Part shown: positions 52,309 to 62,344 of the stretch, one piece after another
Layout: each line of letters begins with the position of its first letter
How positions within the stretch are numbered: the stretch's first letter is position 1
Source of the DNA: Schistocephalus solidus
Taxonomy: Eukaryota > Platyhelminthes > Cestoda > Diphyllobothriidea > Diphyllobothriidae
Length of the DNA: 64,000 nucleotides
Direction: 5' to 3'
Assembly (NCBI GenBank): GCA_017591395.1
Contig: WEDG01000224.1
Span: 1 to 64,000 of the forward strand
Notes under the pieces: model-generated
Told to the model about the DNA's origin: nothing
Database searches by the model: none
What the model saw: only the letters and a program-made list of their open reading frames with translations
Program-made: the position numbers and the translations under genes

Positions 52309-55300
52309 GTAAGTAGTTTCGCTGGCTTGCTTGCATGTCATTGCAGTTTAGGATTTGCTTGGTCTATGACTCGTCACCGGATCGTTTGTGCCCCCTTACA
52401 GTTACGGTTCCCGCGGTCAAGGCCATACGAGCATCACGCTCGAGTACCCATTCTCAGCCCATCAGTAACCTGAGCGATTTCCGTATAAATGCTAAAATCC
52501 CCACCGGAGTATCAGGGTCAAATCTTGACATTTAGATATCGCCGTAATGTGACAGACACTGCTCTGAAACCTTGCAGTTCGATACTGTAGCTTCCGCTTT
52601 TTGACCTTCGTCGTGAAAATCATTTAGAGGGTGTGGAGACCTCCCAGGAACAGTTGGAATGTATCCACTGGCCAGCCAATGTCAGATCTCCGAATCTCCT
52701 CAGCATATCTCTCACAGATTTACTTCCAATTTCCTGATTGTTAGAGTATACTCTTTTCGGCATTCTTCAACTGTTGATCGAATTTTACAGACAAATATTT
52801 ATACATATTCGCTTCTATATGAGAAATCTGTTTCTACGTTGGCGTTTCTTGTGTTGATAGGGTCTGTTACAGATAGTTATTGAACAAAAAATGTTTTATG
52901 ATTATTAGGTATCCATGCTTAATTTCAGGTTTAATCAGGGGCCTAGCTCTAACCATAATCACCAATTGAACTTTATCGCTAAACCCCTGAATCGTAACTA
53001 CGACCCTAACCTTATTCATTGCCCTAAATGTAATGGTTATCATGGGCGTAATGATGACCGTAAGCTGTGCCCACCCTATACTGCAGGACTGGGTACTCGA
53101 TCTCACAAGGCGGTTCTTAAACGTATTTTTTAAAGCTATGATCTTACATTTACTCGTCACATCTCTGGGGCCCTCACGCTGAGAGGCAGTTGAAAAGCAT
53201 ATTTTATCGGCCTTTGCCTACAGAACTTCCCAAGTAGTTTATGTATCAAGTCGGCAGGTATCTCTTTGGGCTATAAGGCTAATCATTTCTTATTTTCGGC
53301 ATAAGCACAAAGTCAGTCTCTCCTTTTGTGTTGATTACAAACCAAGAGCTTGTGGAAGGTGTGGAGAATTCCCTGACTGCATTTGCCGTTGCTGACAGCT
53401 CCAAGCTCTTCTGCAGTTCTAGACAGTTCATCATGGTGGAAGTCGTAAAATGACTCTCCATTAGCGCATGCCTTAGTTGGTGACCCGCAGACTGCAACCA
53501 ACATTAGGCATGCAACAGTTTGACTGTCGATTTCGACGATGTCCACCGTATGCTGCTTCACGGCAAGGTGGTACAGGGACAGTGACTTGCGCTGGATTAT
53601 CGTGAGGGTTAACTTTCACTACACATGCTTCATTCTCTCTCCCACTCCCCCATCTGGACTCGGGGCCCGGTGACTTAAAATTACCCCGGATATGGGCTAT
53701 ATGGAGTAAGGCAGACTTCCGTGTCTCTTTGCTTTTCCTTTGGCAGTCAAATGAGTACCAAGATCTCGACATTCTACCTACAATATTTGACAGGCGTTAC
53801 CGAGAAAGAGGAGGGACAGCGGGCTGGCCATTTCCGGCTTATTAGTCGTCATCATCATCGTCGTCGTCGTTAGTCAACCATGTCCCGTGCTGAGAACACC
53901 CGAGTTTAGTTGACCACTTTGCATGAAGTCAAACGCTGTTTCATTTAACCACACGCTCGTGTTCTGTCAGTAGCGATCGGGAGCTAACTGATTTTCACTG
54001 TCAACGCAGTGCTGAGGGCGGGACTTTTGGATGACGCTTTGTTTGAAAGTAAAGATTCAAAGACTTTTCAGCAAAAATATCCTCCATTCACCATTAACAA
54101 GATTTGAAACATAAACCACAAAACACCGGAAAATCACAAATGAATGGCCGAAGAATGCATACATTGACATCATGAATAATCGTCCTTAAATGCGTCTCAA
54201 AATATTGAAAAAATTGGACTTCTTTCAAAACGGTGCCAGCGTCGTGCACTGATGACCTCATTTTGTTGAATTAACAAATGGGTTAAACATTCGTTATATC
54301 ATGGGTAAAATAGGCCAACCGACATACATATAAGAGGATTTACATGCGAATGGAGAGCATAAAAGATGGCGGCTCAATTTAAAAAGCCCGTCTGTTGGAG
54401 ATGAAATCACCAGAATTCCATCCAGTAACCAGAATGAATCGGTAAACGACAGTCCTATTTGACCCTTAGTGCAAAGAGCCGAACTCAAGCAGACCGATTT
54501 TCAACAGGAAGGCATCGTCCCCGACCTTATTTGCGACCACGGCCGTGACCAATAATTGTGCCGTTTGCCTCCAGGGGTGTGAACGCAGCATCTGGCTGCA
54601 CATTTCCCCCCGTTAGGACACGGGAATAAGAAAGCCCCCTCCACATAATTCACGTGGCCTTGCGGTGGATTCCAGGTGGAGTAAATATTATTGAGTCATA
54701 ACTCGAAGCGTACCCCAAACCTTCACTGTAACCTCAATATTAACCCTAATCCTGCCCTTAACCTGTATTGCGGGCGGTGCTTCCCGTGTCCTTCCGGGGA
54801 GCGAGGGGGCATATAAGCGCTCCCTACCCGACAAGCGCCTATTATTCATCCATAATTTCGACTGTTCAGCCTGTGAGCATACTACCATCGAAGGTATTTC
54901 CCTACCACATAAGGCGATTTGACACGGCGGAATCCATATTACATTGTCTAAGCAGGGGACGGTAATAGGAACCGCCCCGCCTGCTTAAAATAGGTGACCT
55001 TACGGTAAATTTCAAAACGGGTAAATGTACCCGTATCTTAACGCTAACCCTAACATAAAACTGAACTGCTATTTTAGTCTTAACCCTAGCTCTACCCTAA
55101 ACTTAAACCCTACAGTTAATGCAACAATAACCCTTAACCTTTCATGACCCAACTCTAACCTTAACCTCAAACTTAAACCTAACCCCCATAATTAACCCTA
55201 AGCCTCACCTTAATCATCAACATGCTTTCCTTGGAATTTAGCGGTTCCTATTCCGGGAACCTCTTTTTTGAATGTCACACCGCGTTGGAACAATTATAAT

Positions 55301-57679
55301 TAGTAGAGGATTTTGGCAGATTTGAATAATTCCTTTGACCCACTTGTGAAAAACTCGGTGGCCTCGGTGGGATTCGAACCCACGCCAGCAAGGGGAAGGC
55401 TTTAGTACAGCCAACGCTCTAGCCTTTTATCACTTACCCATATTTCGAAGCTGAATTCCTAAATCCAGGTTAGCAGTCCTATTGTGCAGTCAATTAAGTC
55501 AAGTCCACCACTGTTTACTTTATCTCTGCTTTTTTACGACTGACAGGCATAAGCTGCAATTATAACACGCAAATAGATCGAAACTCGGATTTCCCAGCCA
55601 GTGTTTCATTAAGCGATTTTGGACTGAAATTTTAGTCCCCACTTGGCGGTCTCAGTGGGATTCGAACCCACGCCAGCAAGGGGAAGGCTTTAGTACAGCG
55701 AACGCTCTAGCCAACTGAGCTAGGAGGCCCCACCGGGAGCCGTGAGTGTAATCACACTTGGGTCAAGTTATCCGTCCAGCCTACTGCAACGTTTGGAATC
55801 CACTAATTCTGATGCAGCAAGCTGACTACCCAAGCAGGATTTCCTAAGCAATCACTCTAGAATCCACCAGATGACTACGAGACACAATTAATAGACTTTT
55901 CGGCAGATTGGAATAATTTATTCAACTCACCGAGGCCGCAGAGCTTTTTAAAACTTGGTTAAATGTATTAAGACTGTCACCCTTCCCCCCCTTATTAACT
56001 AATTTTGCCTGGTAGTCATTTGGTGGATTCAAGAGTGATTACTTAGGAAATTATGCTTGGGCGGTCAGCTTGCTGTATCAGAATTGGTGGATTCCATACG
56101 TTGCAGAAGGCTGGGTTGGTAAGTTGACCCATGCGTGATTAAACTCACGGCTCCCGGTGGGGCCTCGTAGCTCAGTTGGCTAGAGCGTTGGCTGTACTAA
56201 AGCCTTCGCCTTGCTGGCGTGGGTTCGAATCCCACCGAGGCCGCCGAGTTTTTCACAAGTGGGTCAAAGGAACAATTATAATTGGTCAACAAGGTGGCAA
56301 TCACAGGTAAGGGTGACAGTCTCTCGGAGAGGGGGCATTCGTGTGAGCAAGATGCGGTGATATATCATAGCAGTACTCTATCAACCTCGTAATTGTGCTT
56401 TCTGAAGTGTGTGTGTGTGTAGCACTCCCACTCCGTGTGATGCGAGTCAGGTGTAGTGGTAAACCTAGGGGCGGCTCCGCGCGCTTCAGCCACCTGCGCC
56501 CTTTCCAATCTCCGGTCTTCTTGACTCTGTCATGACACCGGGCTCAGGTGGGGGAAGAGGAGAGAGTGCGGTAGCTGCAGTGCAAGGCTACTATCACTTT
56601 AAACTAAATAACGCGAAAGTCACCGACCCTGCATCACCATGGTGTGGAGCATACGGTGGACATCGTCGGACTTCGACGGTCGAACTATCGTGTGTGTGTG
56701 TGTGACCACACTGAATCATAGCCTGCGGTAGTATATCTGCGCGGAGTTTTGGTATAGGTTGGTGCTAGGGCTAATGTTAGGTTTTGGGCGTGGACATATG
56801 TTCCTTCCTTGGAATTAACCGCAGGGCCACCTTTTTGAGAGACGTATGAACAGTGCTGACAAGGGGGACTGAAATGGATATTTCTGGCTTATAAGTCGTC
56901 GTCAGCCAGTTGTACCCAACCGCAGGTTTTGCGCCACCCGATGATCGAATCCACGACCCGTTGGTCAGAAGTCTAACGCTCTAAACACTGAACCACGGGC
57001 TCGTTGTCTTGCCGGTTTAGATCGGAGGTATGGAAATCGTTTACGAACGTTCGCTGATCGTTAACGGAACTCGTCAACGACTGTACACCTTTATTACCTG
57101 GGCGGGAAGTTGTTGCGTCTTGTTTAGGGTCCTCCTTATCGTCTCCTCTTTTGACCACGCGAGGTGGAAATTTTTTTCGCTTGCATAATGGACTTGCTTT
57201 TTTCCTTATCTTCACGAGTACGTTTCGATTCTATGTTTCTTGTGTTATTTCCCATAGTTATTATGATGCGGTTTACCTGTAACTTTTGGGCCTATGCTTA
57301 ATAGCGATTGATCCACTTCTGCTGAATTATTCTAGCTTGCCATTTTCATGGCGTCCGTTTTGCTGTTCACCTGGTTATAGTTGCCAGGGTATCTACATTA
57401 GCATCTGATTTATTATATTTCATCGATTTTACCTTCACTCATTCCTTCCTCCTCGATAGGCCGTAGAGGTCTCACAGAATTCTGATCTCGAATCTTGTGG
57501 TCCCGGCCTCATAGCGCTGCTCTCCTTCCTGGAGGCGCTTGCACAGAGTGAATCTGACGGTCGTGTTATTGTCAGCCCAGCGCAGGTAACGGGGAGAACC
57601 CTTCAGTCTGACTCCGACTGCGTGCCTCATGATGGCGGTCTTCGATTCATTATTCTCAACCCTGGTCGCTATCTTCAAG
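50479..57679 (+). CDS. DDX11: DDX11/ChlR1-type DNA helicase, first two exons (partial)
   Basis: Superfamily 2 iron-sulfur helicase of the XPD/FANCJ/RTEL1/DDX11 group. It unwinds DNA 5' to 3' and supports sister-chromatid cohesion in the nucleus. Exon 1 is 50479-52308 and exon 2 is 57460-57679, joined in phase 0. Together they give about 683 residues of a protein usually of 850-970. Exon 2 ends in phase 1 at GGTAAT. Motifs IV to VI of the second helicase lobe were not found up to 64000, so the gene continues outside the window or is broken. The 5.15 kb intron is packed with repeats. Assignment over FANCJ or RTEL1 rests on LCVN, GCPYY and the exon 2 block. Confidence 0.9.
53512..53660 (-). repeat. 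LINE-B tail repeat, minus-strand fragment
   Basis: The reverse complement carries CACTGTCCCTGTACC, CATACGGTGGACATCGTCG and TCGACAGTCAAACTG, the front marks of the LINE-B tail unit. Confidence 0.6.
53810..53905 (-). repeat. Second-family SINE, body fragment
   Basis: GGCCATTTCCGGCTTATTAG, CGTCATCATC, GTTAGTCAACCATGTCCCGT and AACACCCGAGT match the body at 49759 and 56867, with a GTC-rich expansion (CGTCGTCGTCG). The tRNA head is missing. Confidence 0.5.
54052..54393. repeat. Dispersed repeat D, copy 2
   Basis: Pair of the copy at 49012-49297, about 90 percent alike by eye in the shared parts, with an extra internal segment around 54100-54185. Both copies are in the same orientation and flank DDX11 exon 1. 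Confidence 0.8.
54590..54900 (+). repeat. Telomere-like/TATA repeat, copy 2
   Basis: CCTTCACTGTAACCTC, TTAACCCTAATCCTGCCC, TGTATTGCGGGCGG, CGTGTCCTTCCGGGGA and GCATATAAGCGC follow the order of copy 1 at 50090. It ends near TGTGAGCATACT (about 54885), which also marks the end of copy 3 (CTATGAGCACA, 63437). Confidence 0.6.
55010..55215. repeat. Degenerate telomere-like (CCCTAA) array
   Basis: Many imperfect hexamers: CGCTAACCCTAAC, TCTTAACCCTAG, CTACCCTAAACTTAAACCC, AACCCTTAACC and TTAACCCTAAGCC. The strand has the C-rich motif. Decay suggests an old interstitial array or a satellite derived from one. It is preceded by GGTAAATGTACCCG, which also precedes copy 1 at 50090. Confidence 0.75.
55360..55424 (-). 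repeat. tRNA-Ser-like unit, 5'-truncated copy
   Basis: On the minus strand it begins within the D loop (GGCTAGAGCG) and runs through the T arm (GTGGGTTCGAATCCCAC) to the acceptor (CGAGGCC), with TTTTT shortly after. The front half of the tRNA-like part is missing. Confidence 0.65.
55640..55879 (-). repeat. Left arm of an inverted pair of tRNA-bearing units
   Basis: Reverse complement of 56012-56252 with scattered differences, including both the 150-base upstream part (GTGGATTC, CAGCTTGCTG, CTCACGGCTCCCGGTGGGG) and the tRNA-like part (55648-55729). A 132-base spacer separates the two arms, so a long hairpin is possible. Confidence 0.8.
55648..55729 (-). repeat. tRNA-Ser-like sequence, decayed copy
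   Basis: The same layout as 56161-56243, but the acceptor halves (GGCCTCC against TGAGACC) no longer pair fully and the anticodon stem is weakened (CGCT against AGCC). The loop GTACTAA is conserved. It is probably not a working tRNA. Confidence 0.6.
56012..56252 (+). repeat. Right arm of the inverted tRNA-bearing pair
   Basis: The plus-orientation unit: GGTAGTCATTTGGTGGATTC, GTGATTACTTAGGAAA, TCAGCTTGCTGTATCAGAAT, CTCACGGCTCCCGGTGGGG, then the tRNA-like sequence and TTTTT. The front part continues upstream to about 55890, as in the copy at 41727. Confidence 0.8.
56161..56243 (+). tRNA. tRNA-Ser-like cloverleaf, anticodon-like ACT (possible SINE head)
   Basis: The acceptor GGCCTCG pairs 7 of 7 with CGAGGCC (56236-56242). 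The D stem GCTC/GAGC and T stem GTGGG/CCCAC are perfect. The anticodon stem GGCT/AGCC closes a 7-base loop GTACTAA with T33 and A37, giving ACT. A short variable stem GCC/GGC gives the class II length (83 bases) of a Ser tRNA. The A box (TAGCTCAGTTGG) and B box (GGTTCGAATCC) are intact, and TTTTT at 56249-56253 could stop Pol III. Against a true gene: tRNA-Ser(AGY) normally has GCT, and two decayed copies lie next to it. Confidence 0.45.
56455..56700 (+). repeat. LINE-B tail repeat in DDX11 intron 1
   Basis: GGGGCGGCTCCGCG, CTCCGGTCTTCTTGACTCTG, TCATGACACCGGGCTCAGG, AGTCACCGACCCTGCA and CATACGGTGGACATCGTCGG are the marks of the unit. A GT repeat follows at about 56690-56705. Confidence 0.7.
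56867..57018 (-). repeat. tRNA-derived SINE, second family, copy 2
   Basis: The minus strand carries GAGCCCGTGGTTCAGTGTTTAG, TTAGACTTCTGACCAACGGG and a box-B-like GGATTCGATCATCGGG, followed by the shared body. It matches 49759-49910. The A box is more decayed than in copy 1. Confidence 0.6.
57460..57679 (+). CDS. DDX11: DDX11 exon 2: start of helicase lobe 2
   Basis: The acceptor CTCCTCGATAG opens a frame in phase 0 with exon 1: CGPGLIALLSFLEALAQ, then DGRVIVSPAQ and LRFIILNPGRYLQ, donor G-GTAATTC. This matches the DDX11 region with a hydrophobic helix, DGRVI and LLLNP, which comes just before the GGTM motif of lobe 2. The bases GTAACGGGGAGAACCCTTCAG inside the exon look like a mini-intron, but they are 21 long, in frame and best left as coding. 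The antisense frame here (57699-57472) is a shadow. Confidence 0.88.
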
Positions 57680-59999
57680 GTAATTCGGTTCCCTAACATT
57701 TTGTTCGCCTCCTTTGATTTCTTTTCGGGCTTAGCTGCGGGTGGGCATTCGTGATGTCGACATCTATAATCAGACCGCTTCCTTTTGGTTGATGGTTCCC
57801 CGTCGCTGCTTATTTAAGGAAGTGTACTTCCCATGGCCTGCGCCACGTGCTTTGCAGTTTCCACTGTGGTTGCCTATCTGCTCTTAGCCAAATATCTGAA
57901 CTGATAAGTAGTGGTTGTTGATGGGGAAAACGGTGTGCGGAATATCATGAACCAAAAAGTGAGGACAGCATACGTCGGAAATATAACCCCCCCCCCGTTT
58001 ACTTTTCGTAACCCGAAAACCACCAGGACTTTTTGTGTAGCTGTCTGATGATAGTCAAAGAATTCAGAGCGGGCACGATTTCAGTCTCTCTGTACTCGTT
58101 GGTTATGCTTTTCGAGTAGCAGTTGCTCGTCGCTATTCAGGTGCCGCGAGAACTCTGGACTAGAAATCTAGGTCTAGACGGGACGCACACATTTCGTTCT
58201 ATGATGCTGCGGTATCTGTAAGCACTAGAACCACGTGACTTTGACGGGAGCTCTTCAGAGCACTTGTCGTACCAGCACGAGAGAAAAGACGGAAGCGCTT
58301 TTCGTCTAAATTCGATGTTATTGTTGACAAAATCAATTTTTGCACTGTTTTATGCTGATGCATCATCTGCTCGCATGCATGTAAGTTAAACTACCAGGCT
58401 TCTTAGCTTCGAATTTTGAGAACACTGCACAAACATTGACAAAATAGGATTGCAAAGTAAGTCAAGCAACAATTAAAGAGTCAGAAGGACCTCCGTTATA
58501 GTTAATATTGTTCATATCCTAAGCCAGGAAGACTTAATGTTAGACCCAAAGCCTCTTTTCTTAGAGGGCAATGGACATCCAATCGACAGTTCGACCTGCG
58601 TTTCCGACGATGCCCACGGGCGGTGACTTGCGCGTGAATTAGTTTATAGTGATAAAAGAGTTGCGCTGCTTCTACCGCACTCTCCTGCTCATTAACATGG
58701 ATCTGATGTGACGACAGGACTACAAGGACCAGAGGAAGAATCTGTGCGGTGGCTGACGAAGCTAAACAGCTCCACTACGCGTGCCACACGCACGCCTGGT
58801 CCGCCCGCGGTGGGCTAGGTTTTTACAGTGTAAAGAAAGGAGCAGGTCGGATCCCAACTGAATGGAGGGAGTGACATGGAGGCCATGTTGAGACGGGGCC
58901 ATTGCCACCTGACTTTCCACGCTAAGAGGACTGAGTTATTCCGTCAGTTGGCAGCCTTCCAAGCCACGGCTTTTAGCTCATCGTGATAGCTTCAAGCGTG
59001 TCAGATTGTTTGTAGTAGATAATATGTGTTGAGTGATGTAAGGACACAGACCCCAGAGTCCACATCACTGTCTATTCCGTCCTCCAGGCAGCAGTCTACT
59101 CTCAGTTGCCCGTCAGTCAGCTGATGTGGGGATTGGTCGCAGATAGGGTTGTAGGTTGTCACAGCACTCACCCCCCACCGCTCTGTTTGGCATTTGCTTT
59201 AGTTGCGCAGCCGAATAATGCTTGATGTGTCCTTCTCTAGTTCCTGTCCTGTTCCAGTGCTCCTGCCACGTAAAGTTTAGTAGGGACACTGAAATGCAAT
59301 CAACACAGTCACTTTCTACCACCTCTATTGTGACTTAGCCATACAATGTGTTTATTATACTGAATTTGTCCTAATCCGAGTATGTATCTTCCGTACTAAG
59401 TGCTATGCTCATGATACCTGTATTGTCATAAATACTTATGAAATTAGTCTGGGTCTCGTGCTCCCATACCTTGTTCATCAAGGTGCTTTGGCTCTGACCC
59501 CTGCTTTGTCGATTTTCGCTTCACTATGCCCATCAAAGGATGTTAAAATAGGAGAAAAAAAACTGAGCTTTTCAGTGTAATAGACTAAACTCACTGACTT
59601 GTTTGCTGCACTGAATAACTAAAGGTTCATTAGAGGTGACACTTAGCGGTAGTTAATATTTACAACAATATCCAGACGAGTGACGACGTCCACCGTGTGC
59701 CCCATGGAGCGAGCGCAACACCGGCTACCTGTACGCGATAGCGAGACAGACTTGCGCAGCATCGAGCGCACTCTCTTCTTCCTCGCTAGGAGGCTCCGAC
59801 GGTAAGGCAATGTCATGATGACTGGATATGGGTTGGGGCGCAGTGGTTGACGAAGCTAAACAGCTCGTCTACGCGTACAACACACATCCTATTCTCCACT
59901 GCACGTACTAGGCTAGGCTATGTACGGTTCCAACCGTACATTGGTAGGAGGGCCATAAAGGCTGCCTTTAGGAGCCATTAAATCTTGATCCTCAACTCT
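57680..59999. other. DDX11 intron 2 (or downstream), repeats only
   Basis: A minus-strand LINE-B tail fragment lies at about 58585-58700 (CGACAGTTCGACC, then GGCGGTGACTTGCGCG). A small repeat pair with GCTGACGAAGCTAAACAGCTC and CTACGCGT lies at about 58750-58800 and 59848-59900. No GGTM-type helicase motif or other exon was recognised. Confidence 0.5.
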
Positions 60000-61460
60000 G
60001 CATGGAACGGACTCCCTGATGAGGTGGTCCTTTCAGTAACTGTTGACACATTTAAATGCAAACTGAATACTCATTTGCTGAGCAACTATTGTACATATAA
60101 TGAAGCTTGTGTCAGTAATGGCAGCTTATGCCTGGCCCACACATATCGATGACCTTACGTTTTCATTTGTCAGAGTTATTGCTGTAAACGTTTATTCTTT
60201 CATCATTTTTGAATGTGAATAGGCAGCTCAAGGGCGAAAGCCTTATTCCCTCAGTAAAGTGACTTAAGTTATTTTTTAATCAACCGCAACGTTTTCGCTT
60301 AAAATCAGATAGAATATTTGCAACCAAATACCAAAGAAACCTACACCTAGAAGCAAACTTAGAGAGCGTTCAGAAATGGAGGACATGTGAGGACGTAAAA
60401 TCAGCGAAGAATTACGTAGGCTGCACAGATGACTAACTGGCATCAGGATTGTAATCCGGGCAGTGAGCAGTAAAGAGTATTTGTTTATGTTTTTTTTTCA
60501 TTTTGACTAGCCAACGGCTGACTGTTTTTCCCATGCAATTATGCAAACAAAATTTCATGAATTTTCTTTATGTATCTTGATAACTTTGTAACCAATACGT
60601 AGTTCAAAAGCATTTGACTGTCTTTCGCTTAATAAAACTGAAGTAAACTGAACATGTAGGAGTTTTGCATATGCATCTTTAAATGTTTGTAAGGCTGGTT
60701 AAAATGTTGACGAAATGGTTGGCAAGTAAATTTCTGCAATAAGTGTTTTGCAAAGTAATTGTGTTCTATTCATTAAAACGTTCATGTTTCATCGAAAAAC
60801 TTTACCCAAATTTAATATATTCAAGGGATAAATATCCGTACGATTAGGAGTAGGTGCATGAATGACCCTAGGTTTTTGCTGAATAAAGCAGACACCAATA
60901 TCTTACACTATTCATAACTTTGCGCATACTAGTGGCCCTCTATGGACTTTCAATAGAAGTTAAATGGAAACATTTTTAAAAAAAATATAAATGACTGTAT
61001 GTGTCAATATTTTTCAATTGCAAGTTTGAACAATGAATCAAGAATAATTCAACAGGCTGAATATAAACCAAACATTTTATTCCGTTATATCAATAGTCGA
61101 TTAAAAAAACAAGGACCCTGTCGCAGTACTTATGGATGGCAATGGTGTTGAAGTCGTTGAAAATTGCGCGAAATTCGACCGATTGGGTCGGTTCTTTGCC
61201 TCGGTATTCACTAGTGAACCGGAACTTCAGCTTGACCACGGCCTTAGTGCTGTTATAGAAGCCGGTCTAGTGCTTGAATATATATTCTTCCCGGAACCTC
61301 TCGTGAAACGAGAACTGCAAGATATGAAAGAAGCGGAGTCATCTGGTCCGGACGATTCACCGTTAAAGTTCTTGAAAGAACTGACCGGCGAACTAGCGCA
61401 TATATTCAATTCTTCATTTGAATCAGGAAAACTGCCATCCGAATGGAAGGCAGCAAATAT
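60000..61460. repeat. Duplicated block (copy 2): LINE tail, spacer and LINE head
   Basis: Near-identical to 11405-12912: the 3' end of a LINE-A (to about 60265), spacer (to about 61030), then a LINE-A reverse transcriptase start that is cut at CAGCAAATAT (61460). The coding frame at 61132 (RLGRFFASVFTSEPELQL, then SSGPDDSPLKFLKELTGEL) is better preserved than in copy 1. The sequence after 61460 (TTTTCGGTTTTCGG) is unrelated to LINE-A. Confidence 0.85.
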
Positions 61461-61542
61461 TTTCGGTTTTCGGTTTTATGCCTGCTTAATTCTAAAACGT
61501 CTTTCGCAAGGACTGCTTGTGCGACCCCCCTGGACCGCCAAC

Positions 61543-61700
61543 GAATGCTAACCCTAAAGATTACGATGCCTAGGGATTAGGGATTTAGGGTTAGGTTGGC
61601 GTGTAGGAAGATGCGGATAGGTAGGAGTGAATGACGGTCTTATTGAGTGCGAAAAAAACTAGCTCACTTGACGGATGATGGTGTATATATAAATAACTTT
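61543..61700. repeat. Telomere-like patch and TATA-like site
   Basis: GCTAACCCTAAAG and GGGATTTAGGGTTAGGTTGG occur in opposite strand sense within 60 bases, followed at about 61682 by GTGTATATATAAATAAC. It resembles the telomere-like/TATA repeat family but is too short to align fully. Confidence 0.4.
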
Positions 61701-61851
61701 TGCTCGCCAACGCGTTACCGCCCCTTTTTCGTTTCTTTTACCTGCGCCACCCCTATTGCCATTCCTCCCGTTATTGCACGCCGACCTATCCATTGCGTTC
61801 ATTAGGCGGATCGTATAAGCTTTCGCTGACGGTTAGAAGGAGGGGCGTTCG

Positions 61852-62110
61852 TTACGGTAGGCATCCATTAACATGGCAGCGAACGTGAGGCTGAAGAGGG
61901 TCAGGTGCAAGGACGCAGCCCTGCTTTACTCCGTTGGTCACTGCGAATGCTTCAGATACTGTCCCGTTGTCAGCAACGCGCGCCATCATCCCGTCGTGAA
62001 GCTGACGTACCATATGCGCGAACCGTTCAGGACAGCCGAATTTCTGCATGATTTTCCACAGCCCGTCGCGATTCACCGTGTCAAAGGCTTTCGTCAGAGC
62101 CAAACATGTG
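61852..62110 (-). pseudogene. LINE-B reverse transcriptase fragment
   Basis: The minus-strand frame reads LTKAFDTVNRDGLWKIMQKF, GCPERFAHMVRQLHDGMMAR and TNGVKQGCVLAP, the motif A to B segment of LINE-B, closely like 45400-45600. Both ends are cut: the TFVD part before LTK is lost and the frame shifts after VLAP. It is an isolated 260 bp fragment, not a 3' end, so it was not left by simple 5' truncation. Confidence 0.8.
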
Positions 62111-62344
62111 AGATGTAAGCCGTTCAACCCCCTGTTGTGTTAAATCCTGGTGCTCGTGTTTGGGGGGCCAGGTCATGTACGTAGTACACGTAGACGAGGT
62201 CACCAGCAGCTGCGGCCACTTCCGCATCAGACAACTGACCGGATCGGACAGTGGTTTGACTGTGGGGGGGGGAGAGAGAGTTAAGTCGACAGCTCAGCGC
62301 ATTTTCCTCACTATAAACAATCTGACGCGCTTGAAACTATCACG

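Larger units (their letters stand above)
52309..57459. other. DDX11 intron 1 (5.15 kb)
   Basis: Contains tail repeats, two SINE families, repeat D, telomere-like arrays and an inverted pair of tRNA-like units, all listed separately. Alternative acceptors at 52346 and 52401 give no DDX11-like sequence. The stretch 52309-53500 shows nothing definite beyond a weak CCCTAA-like patch at about 52945-53030. Confidence 0.75.

Noticed and set aside
52309..52473. Open frame continuing DDX11 to 664 residues, or an exon starting at 52347 or 52402
   Set aside because: A strong GTAAGT donor ends the family resemblance at 52308, the extra residues do not resemble DDX11, and the exon at 57460 joins perfectly in phase.
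52915..53133. Possible zinc-knuckle protein (CPKCNGYHGRNDD)
   Set aside because: The frame runs over CCCTAA-like sequence, which gives Asn/Pro-rich frames by chance, and only one Cys pair fits.
57588..57608. 21-base mini-intron inside DDX11 exon 2
   Set aside because: It has GT and AG ends but is below any plausible spliceosomal length, is in frame and need not be removed.
57472..57699. Minus-strand 75-residue frame
   Set aside because: Antisense of DDX11 exon 2, whose sense frame has clear family resemblance and splice sites.
58750..58800. 5S rRNA-like stretch (GAAGCTAAACAGC)
   Set aside because: Only a dozen bases resemble 5S rRNA and the rest of the gene is absent.
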